Shown piece after piece: positions 22,520 to 32,343 of a stretch of 49,896 bases of DNA (position 1 is the first letter of the stretch; every line of letters begins with the position of its first letter). Source of the DNA: Methylophaga sp. OBS4 (GTDB lineage Bacteria > Pseudomonadota > Gammaproteobacteria > Nitrosococcales > Methylophagaceae); assembly GCF_026319305.1 (NCBI RefSeq), contig NZ_JAPDMV010000023.1, positions 1 to 49,896 of the forward strand. The letters are read 5' to 3'. Made by a program: the position numbers and the translations under genes. The notes beneath the pieces were generated by a model. That model was not told the DNA's origin, did no database searches, and saw nothing but the letters and a program-made list of their open reading frames with translations.

Positions 22520-24325
22520 ATGTCCACAGAACAACTCGATCCGATCCCCTCATTCAGTGAGTTGGGAATCGCCGCCCCTATTGTAAAAGCTATTCAGGAA
22601 GCCGGGTACGAAACCCCCTCCCCGATTCAGGCACAAAGTATTACACCACTGTTGCAAGGTCGTGATCTGCTCGGTCAGGCGCAGACCGGTACCGGTAAAA
22701 CAGCCGCCTTTTCTTTGCCGCTGTTAAGCCGCATTGATGCCCGTCAGAAAACACCCCAAATTCTGGTACTCACGCCTACCCGCGAACTGGCTATTCAGGT
22801 CGCCGAAGCTATTCAAGGCTACGGACGTCATTTAAAAGGCTTTCACGTACTGCCTATTTACGGCGGCCAGAGCATGAGTATCCAGCTACGCCAGCTGCAG
22901 CGTAACCCGCAAGTGATTGTCGGTACACCCGGCCGTATTCTGGATCATATTCGTCGTGGCAAACTGGTATTGGAAAATCTGCAATCCCTGGTTTTGGATG
23001 AAGCAGATGAAATGCTGCGCATGGGCTTTATCGATGATGTGGAAACCATTCTGCAGGAAACGCCTGAAACTCGTCAGGTCGCGTTGTTTTCCGCCACCAT
23101 GCCCAAACCGATTCACCGGGTTGCCCAGCGTTATCTGAAAGATCCGGTGGAAGTCCATATCAAGTCGAAAACATCCACAGTTGATACCATCAATCAGCGT
23201 TACTGGCAGGTGACCGGTTTACACAAACTGGATGCGCTCACCCGGATGCTGGAAGTAGAAGATTTTGATGGCATGCTCATTTTCGTGCGCACCAAAAATG
23301 CCACTGTTGATCTGGCCGAGAAACTGGAAGCCCGCGGTTATGCCAGTTCTGCGCTTAATGGTGATATGAATCAGGCTTTACGCGAAAAAACCGTCGAGAA
23401 AATGAAAGCCGGCAAAATCGATATTCTGGTAGCGACCGATGTCGCCGCCCGTGGTCTGGATATCGAACGCATGAGCCATGTTATCAACTACGATATTCCC
23501 TACGATACCGAATCCTATGTGCACCGAATCGGCCGTACCGGCCGGGCAGGCCGCAAGGGTGAAGCGATTCTGTTTGTTGCACCGCGTGAAAAACGTATGC
23601 TCGGCGCTATCGAAAAAGCGACCAGACAAACCATCAGCAAGATGCAACTGCCCAGTAGCGAAGATATTGCCGATCGCCGTGTCATGGCCTTCAAACAACA
23701 TTTGTCTGAAACCATCGAATCTCAGGATCTGGCATTTTTTGAAAACCTGATCACCCAATATCAGGAAGAACATAACGCTGATCCGGTAGAAATGGCCGCT
23801 GCACTGGCGTTTCTGGTACAAAAAAATCGTCCTTTATTACCGGTCAAACATGTCAGTGAACGACGCCAGCCCAAAGACAAACCGGAAAGAGAGAGCAAAC
23901 GTTCAGCGGATCGCGAGCCACGCCAGACTCGTGAACCACGGCAGGTTCGTGAACGCAAGCATCAGCCTGAAGAAGGCATGAAAACTTACCGCGTCGAAGT
24001 AGGTGCCGCGGACAATGTTGAGCCGAAACACCTGGTCGGTGCCATCGCCAATGAAGCCGGACTGGAAAGTCAGTTTATCGGCCGTATCAGCATTATGGAT
24101 GATCACAGTTTTGTCGATTTGCCGGATGGTATGCCCAAAGATATTTTCCAGCACCTGAGCAAAGTCTGGGTCAACAACAAACAACTGCAAATCAGCCTGC
24201 CTGACGATGTTCCCGCAGCTACGAATGACAGAAAAACGGCCAGACCACCACGCAAAAATGAGGCACCGAGAAAACGTTTATCTTTGCAAAAAGAGCGCTC
24301 AAACGCGGGCAGCAAGCGCCGCTAA
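22520..24325 (+). CDS. deaD: DEAD-box RNA helicase DeaD/CsdA
   Basis: A 601-residue helicase. The Q motif is FSELGI...GYETPSPIQAQ, Walker A AQTGTGKT, Ia PTRELAIQ, II VLDEADEM, III SATMP, then RTKN, VATDVAARGLDIE and HRIGRTGRAGRKG. The C-terminal part has a basic linker with REPRQTREPRQVRERK repeats and a DbpA/CsdA-type RNA-binding fold (about 490-560, YRVEVGAADNVEPKHLVGAIANEAG). It acts in ribosome assembly and cold-shock mRNA unwinding. ATG 22520 is chosen over upstream in-frame starts because MSTEQ begins the conserved region and AGG precedes it. TATAAT at 22452-22457 may be its -10. Confidence 0.95.
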   Translation: MSTEQLDPIPSFSELGIAAPIVKAIQEAGYETPSPIQAQSITPLLQGRDLLGQAQTGTGKTAAFSLPLLSRIDARQKTPQILVLTPTRELAIQVAEAIQGYGRHLKGFHVLPIYGGQSMSIQLRQLQRNPQVIVGTPGRILDHIRRGKLVLENLQSLVLDEADEMLRMGFIDDVETILQETPETRQVALFSATMPKPIHRVAQRYLKDPVEVHIKSKTSTVDTINQRYWQVTGLHKLDALTRMLEVEDFDGMLIFVRTKNATVDLAEKLEARGYASSALNGDMNQALREKTVEKMKAGKIDILVATDVAARGLDIERMSHVINYDIPYDTESYVHRIGRTGRAGRKGEAILFVAPREKRMLGAIEKATRQTISKMQLPSSEDIADRRVMAFKQHLSETIESQDLAFFENLITQYQEEHNADPVEMAAALAFLVQKNRPLLPVKHVSERRQPKDKPERESKRSADREPRQTREPRQVRERKHQPEEGMKTYRVEVGAADNVEPKHLVGAIANEAGLESQFIGRISIMDDHSFVDLPDGMPKDIFQHLSKVWVNNKQLQISLPDDVPAATNDRKTARPPRKNEAPRKRLSLQKERSNAGSKRR

Positions 24326-24356
24326 TCTGGTACTTAGATTCACAAATTATGTGATA

Positions 24357-24380
24357 GAGGGATTGCCACGGTAATCCCTC
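24357..24380 (+). terminator. Hairpin after deaD
   Basis: GAGGGATT (24357-24364) pairs perfectly with AATCCCTC (24373-24380) across an 8-base loop, 32 bases after the deaD stop, then acattatt. It is a moderately convincing terminator, as the T content after the stem is low. Confidence 0.5.
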
Positions 24381-24475
24381 ACATTATTCAATAACCATAT
24401 GCGCCGTTCCTGACACAAGATCACGTCTCAAAACCGCAACTTCCTCAAATAATTCAGCCGTGCCACAATAGCCGC

Positions 24476-25705
24476 ATGCTGAATATCATCTGGGTTGCCT
24501 TTTTTCTGATTGCTTTTATTGTTGCGCTGATAAAGCTTCTGATTCTGGGCGATCAACAGATTTTTTCCCAGTTGATGGAAGCCATGTTCAGCTTGTCCAA
24601 AACGGCATTTGAAATCTCACTGGGGCTGACAGGCATCCTGGCCTTATGGCTGGGTATTATGCGTATCGGCGAACGCAGCGGGTTTATTGAACTGCTGACC
24701 CGGGGGTTGGCGCCGCTGTTTCAACGTCTGATGCCGGAAATCCCCAAAAATCATCCCGCGTTGGGAGCGATGGTAATGAATATTTCGGCCAACGCGCTGG
24801 GCCTGGATAATGCGGCCACCCCCCTAGGCATCAAAGCGATGAAAGAGCTGCAAACCCTTAATCCGCTCAAAGAGACAGCCAGCAACGCGCAGATCCTGTT
24901 TCTGGTCATTAACACATCGGCCGTCACCTTGTTTCCGGTCACGATATTTACCTACCGGGCACAAATGGGCGCCGCTAATCCCACTGATGTCTTTATCCCG
25001 ATTCTGCTGGCCACTTATATGTCCACCTTTATCGGTTTATTAACGGTGGCCTGGGTACAGAAAATTAATTTGCTGGACAGAGTTGTTATCGCCTATCTGG
25101 GCGGGTTCACGCTGTTGGTCGCGGCTGTATTGGCTTATTTTGCCAGTCTGTCACAAGCACAAATGCTAGCGCAGTCAGCCCTCGTCAGCAATGTGATTTT
25201 ATTTTCTCTGGTGGCATTGTTTATTTCGGCTGCGGTATTCAGGCGGGTCAATGCCTACGATGCCTTTATTGACGGTGCCCGTGAAGGTTTTGAAACCGCC
25301 ATTAAGATCATCCCCTATCTGGTGGCGATGCTGGTGGCGATCGGCGTGTTCCGTGCCAGCGGCGCTTTGGATTTACTGGCCGACGGCCTGCGCAGTCTGA
25401 TACTGGCGCTGGGATTTGATGATCGCTTTATTGATGCGCTGCCGACAGCTTTAATGAAACCTTTCAGTGGCAGTGGCGCCAGAGCCATGATGGTGGATAC
25501 CATGCAGGCCTACGGCGCCGACTCTTTTGCCGGACGACTGTCATCGATTGTACAAGGCAGTACCGAAACGACCTTCTATGTGTTGGCTATTTATTTCGGT
25601 GCTGTAGGCATTAAAAATATCCGCCATGCAGCCGGTTGTGGCCTGGCCGCAGATTTTGCCGGTATTATTGCTGCGATCTCAGTCGCTTACTGGTTCTTCG
25701 GTTAA
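24476..25705 (+). CDS. SpmA/SpmB-like nucleoside-recognition (Gate) domain membrane protein
   Basis: A 409-residue polytopic protein made of two Gate/nucleoside-recognition modules in one chain. The first (about 1-200, SpmA-like) has GIMRIGERSGFIELLTRGLAPLF and NISANALGLDNAATPLGIKAM. The second (about 235-409, SpmB-like) has YDAFIDGAREGFETAIKIIPYLVAMLVAIGVFR and GSTETTFYVLAIYFGAVGIKN. In Bacillus the separate proteins serve spore-core dehydration; in Gram-negative bacteria the fused form is of unknown transport function. No good Shine-Dalgarno precedes ATG 24476. It stands alone between deaD and the oxygenase gene. Confidence 0.85.
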   Translation: MLNIIWVAFFLIAFIVALIKLLILGDQQIFSQLMEAMFSLSKTAFEISLGLTGILALWLGIMRIGERSGFIELLTRGLAPLFQRLMPEIPKNHPALGAMVMNISANALGLDNAATPLGIKAMKELQTLNPLKETASNAQILFLVINTSAVTLFPVTIFTYRAQMGAANPTDVFIPILLATYMSTFIGLLTVAWVQKINLLDRVVIAYLGGFTLLVAAVLAYFASLSQAQMLAQSALVSNVILFSLVALFISAAVFRRVNAYDAFIDGAREGFETAIKIIPYLVAMLVAIGVFRASGALDLLADGLRSLILALGFDDRFIDALPTALMKPFSGSGARAMMVDTMQAYGADSFAGRLSSIVQGSTETTFYVLAIYFGAVGIKNIRHAAGCGLAADFAGIIAAISVAYWFFG

Positions 25706-25859
25706 ACATTAAAAAAATCAAAATTTATTCCCTATTAGTGCTCAAATCTGCTAAATTTTAGCGCCCGTTCAGTACCTTGCACCCCACATCATGCTGCCAG
25801 TCAGCATATCTCCAGGTTCAACGTAACGGTCTTTTACTGTCCGTTTGGAGATTACATGT

Positions 25860-26498
25860 TTGAAACCGCTAATCCAGCCCGCTGAATCCATTTATGATGA
25901 AATTGCCGATAAGCTGGCCAGCCAGGGTTATTGCATTTTGCCCCAGCTGTTACCGGCCGTATTGACCAACGCTTTGCACCGACGCGTCATCAATATGGAC
26001 GATGATGATTTCCGGCAAGCAGGTATCGGTCGTGAATTACAGTTCCAGCTCAATCAGACAGTACGCCAGGACCAAATCCGCTGGCTCAATCAACAACAGC
26101 CGGTAGATGCACAATATCTGGCTCAAATGGCGGATTTCCGCCTTGCCATCAACCGGCGTTTGTTTATGGGCTTATTTGATTATGAAGCGCATTATGCTTT
26201 TTATGCGCCGGGTGCTTTTTATAAAAAACATTTTGATGCGTTCAAGGGGCAGTCCAACCGCGTGCTGACCACCGTTTTATATCTTAATCAGGACTGGCAA
26301 GCAGCAGATGGCGGCCAGCTGCTGCTCTATAGCCCGGATGGAAATAAAGTCATTGAGCAGATCAACCCCGATTTCGGCAGTTTTGTTATCTTCCTGAGCG
26401 AACAATTTCCTCACGAGGTAGTCAAATCAGCATGTGATCGCTACAGTATTGCTGGTTGGTTTCGTTTACATGATCCTCTGCAGGCACCCTCTTTATGA
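25860..26498 (+). CDS. 2-oxoglutarate/Fe(II) oxygenase, prolyl-hydroxylase-like
   Basis: A 212-residue enzyme with the double-stranded beta-helix iron site: H and D in KKHFDAFKG, distal H in FPHEV, and the 2OG-binding Arg in RYSIAGWF. The surrounding text, LTTVLYLNQDWQAADGGQLLLY...FGSFVIFLSEQFPHEV, resembles bacterial prolyl hydroxylases of the HIF-PHD type, one of which in Pseudomonas modifies EF-Tu. The start is uncertain. TTG 25860 has GGAG 9 bases upstream; TTG 25845 has no RBS. An out-of-frame ATG at 25856 is also well placed. Its end overlaps the deformylase gene by 4 bases, which hints at a shared role in protein synthesis or modification. Confidence 0.82.
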   Translation: MKPLIQPAESIYDEIADKLASQGYCILPQLLPAVLTNALHRRVINMDDDDFRQAGIGRELQFQLNQTVRQDQIRWLNQQQPVDAQYLAQMADFRLAINRRLFMGLFDYEAHYAFYAPGAFYKKHFDAFKGQSNRVLTTVLYLNQDWQAADGGQLLLYSPDGNKVIEQINPDFGSFVIFLSEQFPHEVVKSACDRYSIAGWFRLHDPLQAPSL

Positions 26499-27031
26499 CC
26501 GACACTTTCGACATTCTTCAACTGGGTCATCCGCTTTTACGGCAGACTGCCGATCCTGTCGAAAATATCCAGGATACAAATTTTCAGAACATGCTGGATA
26601 AGCTGTTGAGCTTTGTGCTGGCGAAGGGGGGAATGGGTATCGCCGCGCCGCAGGTCGGTATCAGTCAGCAGGTATTTATTCTGTCCTCCCATCCCAATGC
26701 CCGTTACCCTTACGCACCGACAATGCCTTCTTTTTTTGTTATCAATCCGGAAATCACCTCGCGGTCAGAGACAACCAGCAAGGACTGGGAAGGCTGTCTA
26801 AGCCTGCCCGGCATTCGCGCATTGGTGCCGCGGCATGATGCCGTTAAGGTACGCTATAAAACCCGTAAGGGTGAAACCATTAATACCGAATACAAGGGGT
26901 TTATCGCCCGTGTCTTCCAGCATGAATTTGATCACCTGCATGGCACCGTCTTTCTGGATCGGGTGGATGATACCCATGAAGTCATGATGGAGCGGGAGTG
27001 GCAACGGCAAATCGCCAAATATCACCGTTGA
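26495..27031 (+). CDS. def: Peptide deformylase
   Basis: A 178-residue metalloenzyme that removes the formyl group from nascent proteins. It contains all three motifs: GMGIAAPQVG (for GxGxAAPQ), EGCLSLPG with the metal Cys, and QHEFDHLHG with the HExxH metal/catalytic residues. The C-terminal helix is short. It overlaps the oxygenase gene (ATGA), so it is translationally coupled. It is not in the usual def-fmt arrangement, so a second deformylase gene may exist elsewhere in the genome. Confidence 0.93.
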   Translation: MTDTFDILQLGHPLLRQTADPVENIQDTNFQNMLDKLLSFVLAKGGMGIAAPQVGISQQVFILSSHPNARYPYAPTMPSFFVINPEITSRSETTSKDWEGCLSLPGIRALVPRHDAVKVRYKTRKGETINTEYKGFIARVFQHEFDHLHGTVFLDRVDDTHEVMMEREWQRQIAKYHR

Positions 27032-27127
27032 GTCTCATACCACCACAATCCAAAGCACGTATATCCAAATTGTTTCGGTTAAAGAGATTGATTCTGGCGG
27101 CGGTTATTGTGAAATAATGAACGGGCT

Positions 27128-28177
27128 CTAACCAAACATACGGCCGACATAGCGGCTCAGTTTTTCTGATCGCTTCGGATCTCTCAAAGCCTGCATCACC
27201 GGCTCACGCATACCGGGAATAAACATCAGATCGGCCAGCAGCTGACTGAAACCGCTGTAACCGGTATCGTTATGGGCTAGTTGTTCAACGAACAGTTTAC
27301 ACAGACTGACTTGTTTCAATACCGGCCACAAACGGCCACAAATGATCGCCAGTATTTCTATATTCTGACTGCAACGATGTTTGAGTACATGCGCTGTCAT
27401 CTGATCGACCAGCCCTTTTGCCGGACTGTTTGAAGCCGCACGCAGGCAGGCGCAAATCATGCTGATATCCGGTTGTTTTTCCTGTAGTTGAACATTCACC
27501 CTATGCACCAGTATCTCAACAATACCGGCCGCGGGTGCGGCATTTTCCAGAAAAGTACTGAGCACATTAAACGGCTCTGCAGGCACCCGTGGCAGGGTTT
27601 CAATCAGACCCAATGTTTCTTCATTGTCATCCAGTCTCACCGCGACATCGGCCACGCCCTGCATAGCCAGACTCTGCCAGCTGTCCAGGTCGCGTTTGCC
27701 GGTGAAATAGGCATAGGCTTCATGATAGAACTGTGAAGGTTTCAACGCCAGACTTTTGGTGGCATGGGCATTGAACGCCGCCATTTTGTCTTCACGCGGC
27801 GTGAAGGTGTAGAGACTGTCTTTTAAAGCGCCTTCAATCTGTTGTCCATCGGCTGCAGCCAGCATACATTCGCCGACACGATCCAGCAGCATCAGCAGAA
27901 ACTCATCACGGGCAGCCTGAATCAACAATCCCTGTTCATCGAGCGGAAACTTCAGAAACCAAACATATTGTTTTTCGGCCGCATCCGGATGCCAGAAGAT
28001 CACCCCAAACAAAGCACTGCGCTGGAAGGGGTAAGGGTACGGTTTTCTGGCCCATTCAAAACTGACAAAGTCATCAGGGCTCAATTTGCAGACGCGGCGA
28101 CCCATATCAAACACACGGTATTTAGCCCCGCTTTGATGCAGGAACTCGCTCAGCGTCGTGATTTTATGGTCACTCAT
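27128..28177 (-). CDS. DUF3549 family protein
   Basis: A 349-residue cytosolic protein of the gammaproteobacterial DUF3549 family: LSEFLHQSGAKYRVFDMGRRVCKLSP at the start, YPYPFQRSALFGVIFW, then an alpha-helical repeat-like C-terminal half with DNEETLGLIETLP and ICACLRAASNS. No catalytic motif is visible, and the function is unknown. It follows argJ after 9 bases and is thus the distal gene of the secA-argJ unit. Confidence 0.78.
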   Translation of the reverse strand: MSDHKITTLSEFLHQSGAKYRVFDMGRRVCKLSPDDFVSFEWARKPYPYPFQRSALFGVIFWHPDAAEKQYVWFLKFPLDEQGLLIQAARDEFLLMLLDRVGECMLAAADGQQIEGALKDSLYTFTPREDKMAAFNAHATKSLALKPSQFYHEAYAYFTGKRDLDSWQSLAMQGVADVAVRLDDNEETLGLIETLPRVPAEPFNVLSTFLENAAPAAGIVEILVHRVNVQLQEKQPDISMICACLRAASNSPAKGLVDQMTAHVLKHRCSQNIEILAIICGRLWPVLKQVSLCKLFVEQLAHNDTGYSGFSQLLADLMFIPGMREPVMQALRDPKRSEKLSRYVGRMFG

Positions 28178-28186
28178 CGTATTGTG

Positions 28187-29413
28187 TCAGGTGCGGTATT
28201 CGGCATTGATTTTAACGTAGTCGTAAGAGAAGTCGCAGGTCCACACTAAATCTTCTGCTTCGCCACGCCCCAATATCACGGTGATCTCAATCTCAGGCTG
28301 GTCCATCACCAGCTGACCTTTTTCTTCGGTATAGTCAGCGGCAGGTTGCCCGCCATCAACAATACAAACCTGCCCCAGATAAATACTGACTTTGCCCAAA
28401 TCAAAGTCACTGATTCCACTGCGCCCCACTGCCGCCAGAATTCGGCCCCAGTTCGGATCACAAGCAAATAAGGCGGTTTTGACCAGCGGTGAGTGGGCAA
28501 TCGTATAAGCCACCTGACGGCACTCTTCTGCGCTCTGCCCCTGCTTGACCGCGATAGAAATAAACTTGGTTGCGCCTTCACCATCACGCACGACGGCCTG
28601 GGCCAGATAGCGAGTTAAATCATTGAGCGCATTCAGTAAACGGCGGGCTTCGGTACTATGGATATCACTGATTTCACTATTTTGTGCCTGACCGGTAGCT
28701 ATCAAAACACAAGCATCGTTGGTCGAGGTATCACCGTCAACGGTAATGCGGTTAAACGATTGTGCCATTGCCTGATGCAGCATTTCATCCAGCACAGATT
28801 GTGACACCGCAGCATCCGTTGCGATATAAGCCAGCATAGTCGCCATATCCGGACGAATCATACCCGAGCCTTTGGACATGCCGGTTATCGTGACAGTCTG
28901 GCCTGCCAGTTCAAGCTGGACCGATTTTGCCTTGGCAAGGGTATCGGTGGTCATGATTGCATGGGCGGCATCAAACCAGTTCGCAGCCGAGAGCCGGGCG
29001 ATAGCCTCAGGTAACACGGCCTCAATCTTACTGACCGGCAACGGTTGACCAATCACCCCAGTGGAAAATGGCAATACACTGTCTGCAGGCTTGCCTGTCA
29101 GTTCCGCCACCGCCTGGCAACAGGCATAAGCGGCTTGCATGCCTGCTTCACCGGTACCGGCATTGGCATTACCGGAATTAATCAACAAAAAGCGACTGGC
29201 CGTCTGCTTTTGATGTTGCTTGGCCACCAGAACCGGCGCCGCGCAAAATGCATTTTTGGTATAGACCGCGGCAGTATGACTGCCTGCCGCCAACTCAATC
29301 AATACAACATCTTTACGACCCGGTTTTTTGATTCCTGCACTGGCGGTTGCCAGCCTGATACCGGCAACCGGTAATAGCTCGTCCGGTTGCGGTGCCGTCA
29401 GATTGACTGCCAT
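28187..29413 (-). CDS. argJ: Bifunctional ornithine acetyltransferase / N-acetylglutamate synthase ArgJ
   Basis: A 408-residue arginine-biosynthesis enzyme that recycles the acetyl group from N-acetylornithine to glutamate. It is an Ntn-type self-processing protein; cleavage would be before T192 in MIRPDMATMLAYIATD. Other marks are the FLLINSGNANAGTGE oxyanion region and TVDGDTSTND. The start is ATG 29413, which shares one base with the secA stop (TGATG); a longer in-frame reading enters secA. The presence of ArgJ implies the cyclic acetyl pathway rather than ArgE. Confidence 0.94.
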   Translation of the reverse strand: MAVNLTAPQPDELLPVAGIRLATASAGIKKPGRKDVVLIELAAGSHTAAVYTKNAFCAAPVLVAKQHQKQTASRFLLINSGNANAGTGEAGMQAAYACCQAVAELTGKPADSVLPFSTGVIGQPLPVSKIEAVLPEAIARLSAANWFDAAHAIMTTDTLAKAKSVQLELAGQTVTITGMSKGSGMIRPDMATMLAYIATDAAVSQSVLDEMLHQAMAQSFNRITVDGDTSTNDACVLIATGQAQNSEISDIHSTEARRLLNALNDLTRYLAQAVVRDGEGATKFISIAVKQGQSAEECRQVAYTIAHSPLVKTALFACDPNWGRILAAVGRSGISDFDLGKVSIYLGQVCIVDGGQPAADYTEEKGQLVMDQPEIEITVILGRGEAEDLVWTCDFSYDYVKINAEYRT

Positions 29414-32130
29414 CAGTTGATAGCTCCGTGACAGTGCTTGAATTTTTTGCCAGATCCACAAGGACAAGGATCGTTACGGCCTACTTTATTGCCTTCACGA
29501 GTGTAAGGTTGTGAAGCTTCAGGGGCTTGTTCGGCTGCCTCTTCTCTGCCCATCTGCTGAGCCTCATCATGCTGATACTCCACATCACCGCTCTGGCGAC
29601 GCTGCTCATCAACGGCATCCACATCTTCAGGTGCTCGCACCTGAACGCGTGAGATTAGTCTGATCACTTCATGTTTGATATTGTCGAGCATGGTGGTAAA
29701 CAGGCTGAAGGATTCACGCTTGTATTCCTGCTTGGGATCTTTCTGCGCATAACCACGCAGATTGATACCGGTACGCAGGTAATCCATCTGTGCCAGATGC
29801 TCTTTCCACTGTGAATCCAGCGTTTGCAGCATGATGGCTTTTTCGAAATGGCGCATCAGTTCGGAGCCCACCGTGTCTTCTTTTTCTTTGTAAGCGGCTT
29901 CTGCTGCTTCTACAATCCGCTCGCGCAACGATTCTTCATGCAGACTGTCATCCTGTTCCAGCCAGCCGCTGAGATCCAGTTCCAGCGCATATTCATCGCG
30001 CAAAGCCTTTTCAAGGCCGCTCACATCCCACAGCTCATCTATGCTGTTAGGTGGAATATAACTACTGATGGTGTCATTAATCACACTGCTGCGCATGGAG
30101 CTAATAGCTTCTGATACATCATCAGCCGCCATCAGTTCATTTCGCTGCTCATAGACAACTTTACGCTGGTCATTGGCCACATCATCAAATTCCAGCAATT
30201 GTTTGCGAATGTCGAAGTTATGACCTTCCACTTTACGCTGCGCATTTTCAATAGCTCGACTGACCCAGGGATGCTCAATTGCCTCCCCTTCTTCCATGCC
30301 CAGTTTCTGCATCAGACCCGCCATGCGTTCTGAAGCAAAAATGCGCATCAGGTTATCTTCCAGCGACAGGAAAAAACGGGTTGAACCGGGATCACCCTGA
30401 CGGCCGGAACGACCGCGCAGCTGATTGTCGATACGGCGTGATTCGTGACGCTCCGTACCGATAATGTGCAAACCACCGGCTGCCAATACGGCATCATGTC
30501 GGTTCATCCACTCAGTTCTGACTCGGGCTTTTTCCTCATCCTCTGCGTCTTCGCCCAAAGCTTCCAGTTCAGCTTCCAGACTGCCGCCGAGCACGATATC
30601 TGTACCCCGACCGGCCATATTGGTAGCAATAGTCACCGCACCCGGACGGCCGGCATGAGCAATGATTTGGGCTTCTTTTTCGTGGAACTTGGCGTTCAGT
30701 ACTGCATGTGGCACTTTGGCTTTTTCCAGCAGCTCATGTAGATATTCCGAACTTTCGATAGAAGCGGTACCCACCAGAACCGGTTGCTGACGGTGTACGC
30801 AGTCGCGGATATTTTCCAGAATAGCGTAGTATTTTTCTTTTGCCGTCAGATAGATGCGGTCAGCCTCATCTTTACGTTGCATTTCCTTGTGTGTTGGAAT
30901 GACCACCACTTCCAGGCCGTAAATGGATTGCAGCTCAAAAGCTTCGGTATCAGCGGTGCCGGTCATGCCCGACAGTTTATGGTAGAGACGGAAGTAATTC
31001 TGGAAAGTAATTGATGCCAGCGTCTGATTTTCGTTCTGGATCTTAACGCCTTCTTTCGCCTCTATCGCCTGATGTAGGCCTTCTGACCAGCGACGTCCCG
31101 GCATACTGCGGCCGGTAAATTCATCAACAATCACAATCTGATTGTCCTGCACGATGTAGTCCACGTCACGCTGAAACAGAACATGGGCCCTCAGTGCTGC
31201 GGTCACGTGATGCATCAAACCGATATTTGCCGCATCATAAAGGCTCGCATCTTCAGCCAGCAAACCGGTTTCTGTGAGCATCGATTCAATTTTTTCATGC
31301 CCCGCCTCGGTGAAATAAACCTGTTTGTTTTTTTCATCTAGCGTGTAGTCGCCGGGCACGGTGATCTCTTCACCCTCGCCTTCCTGTTTTGTCAGGCTGG
31401 GAATCAGTTTGTTGATTTGAATATACAGCTCGGAGCTGTCTTCAGCGGGACCGGAAATAATCAGCGGGGTACGCGCCTCGTCAATCAGAATCGAGTCAAC
31501 TTCATCGATAACGGCGAAGTTAAGCTGACGCTGGACTTTCTCTTCCAGTCTGAACGCCATATTGTCACGCAGATAATCGAAACCAAATTCATTATTGGTG
31601 CCGTAGGTGATATCGGCATGATAGGCCTCGCGTCTTTCCTCATTAGTCATGCCGGAAACAATGACACCGGTGCTCAAGCCCAGAAAACCGTAGAGCTTGC
31701 TCATCCAGTTGGCATCACGCTTGGCCAGATAATCATTCACGGTAATGACGTGTACGCCGTCACCTTCCAGTGCATTGAGATAAACGGCAAGAGTAGCGAC
31801 CAGCGTTTTACCTTCACCGGTTTTCATTTCGGCAATCTTGCCTTCGTTAAGCACCATGCCACCGATCATCTGTACATCGAAATGACGCATGCCCAACACC
31901 CGCTTGCCGGCTTCTCTGACTACCGCGAAAGCTTCCGGCAGAATATCGTCCAAAGTCTGGCCTTCATTCAGAAGCTGGCGAAACTCAGTGGTTTTGGCTT
32001 GTAATGCTGAGTCATCAAGTTGCTCTATATCAGCTTCAAACGCAGCAATCTCGTCGACTGTTTTGCGCATCCTTTTCAAAATCCGCTCATTGCGACTGCC
32101 AAATATCTTGCTGAAAAACTTGCTAACCAT
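29413..32130 (-). CDS. secA: Protein translocase ATPase SecA
   Basis: A 905-residue motor for Sec-dependent export. Walker A is MKTGEGKTL (about 102-110), Walker [15 protein letters not shown], then the preprotein-binding domain, [41 protein letters not shown] in the second motor domain, and the C-terminal zinc/SecB-binding tail [14 protein letters not shown]. Full length. It is followed by argJ (1-base overlap) and preceded by an M23 peptidase gene, as in Pseudomonas. Confidence 0.97.
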   Translation of the reverse strand: MVSKFFSKIFGSRNERILKRMRKTVDEIAAFEADIEQLDDSALQAKTTEFRQLLNEGQTLDDILPEAFAVVREAGKRVLGMRHFDVQMIGGMVLNEGKIAEMKTGEGKTLVATLAVYLNALEGDGVHVITVNDYLAKRDANWMSKLYGFLGLSTGVIVSGMTNEERREAYHADITYGTNNEFGFDYLRDNMAFRLEEKVQRQLNFAVIDEVDSILIDEARTPLIISGPAEDSSELYIQINKLIPSLTKQEGEGEEITVPGDYTLDEKNKQVYFTEAGHEKIESMLTETGLLAEDASLYDAANIGLMHHVTAALRAHVLFQRDVDYIVQDNQIVIVDEFTGRSMPGRRWSEGLHQAIEAKEGVKIQNENQTLASITFQNYFRLYHKLSGMTGTADTEAFELQSIYGLEVVVIPTHKEMQRKDEADRIYLTAKEKYYAILENIRDCVHRQQPVLVGTASIESSEYLHELLEKAKVPHAVLNAKFHEKEAQIIAHAGRPGAVTIATNMAGRGTDIVLGGSLEAELEALGEDAEDEEKARVRTEWMNRHDAVLAAGGLHIIGTERHESRRIDNQLRGRSGRQGDPGSTRFFLSLEDNLMRIFASERMAGLMQKLGMEEGEAIEHPWVSRAIENAQRKVEGHNFDIRKQLLEFDDVANDQRKVVYEQRNELMAADDVSEAISSMRSSVINDTISSYIPPNSIDELWDVSGLEKALRDEYALELDLSGWLEQDDSLHEESLRERIVEAAEAAYKEKEDTVGSELMRHFEKAIMLQTLDSQWKEHLAQMDYLRTGINLRGYAQKDPKQEYKRESFSLFTTMLDNIKHEVIRLISRVQVRAPEDVDAVDEQRRQSGDVEYQHDEAQQMGREEAAEQAPEASQPYTREGNKVGRNDPCPCGSGKKFKHCHGAIN

Positions 32131-32189
32131 TATTTCGCCTTACCTGTTTATGACGGCACGTGCACCGGAAATAGTTGATAAATCGCGTG

Positions 32190-32219
32190 ATTATAACGCG
32201 GACTCAATAGCAGATTGAA
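32190..32219 (-). promoter_or_regulatory. Probable secA promoter
   Basis: On the minus strand TTCAAT (32219-32214) and a perfect TATAAT (32195-32190) are separated by 18 bases. The predicted transcript starts near 32183, about 50 bases before the secA ATG. The region upstream to the M23 stop (32344) holds no other clear signal. Confidence 0.45.
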
Positions 32220-32343
32220 GATCACATAGATCCAAGTGGAGACAATCGCCCCTGAAAACAAGGGTATATACAGGCTGCAACGCAGTGCTGGCTGTTTACA
32301 TGAGCTCTGATACGCGCATTTCCAGGTTGTTTAAGTACCCGAT

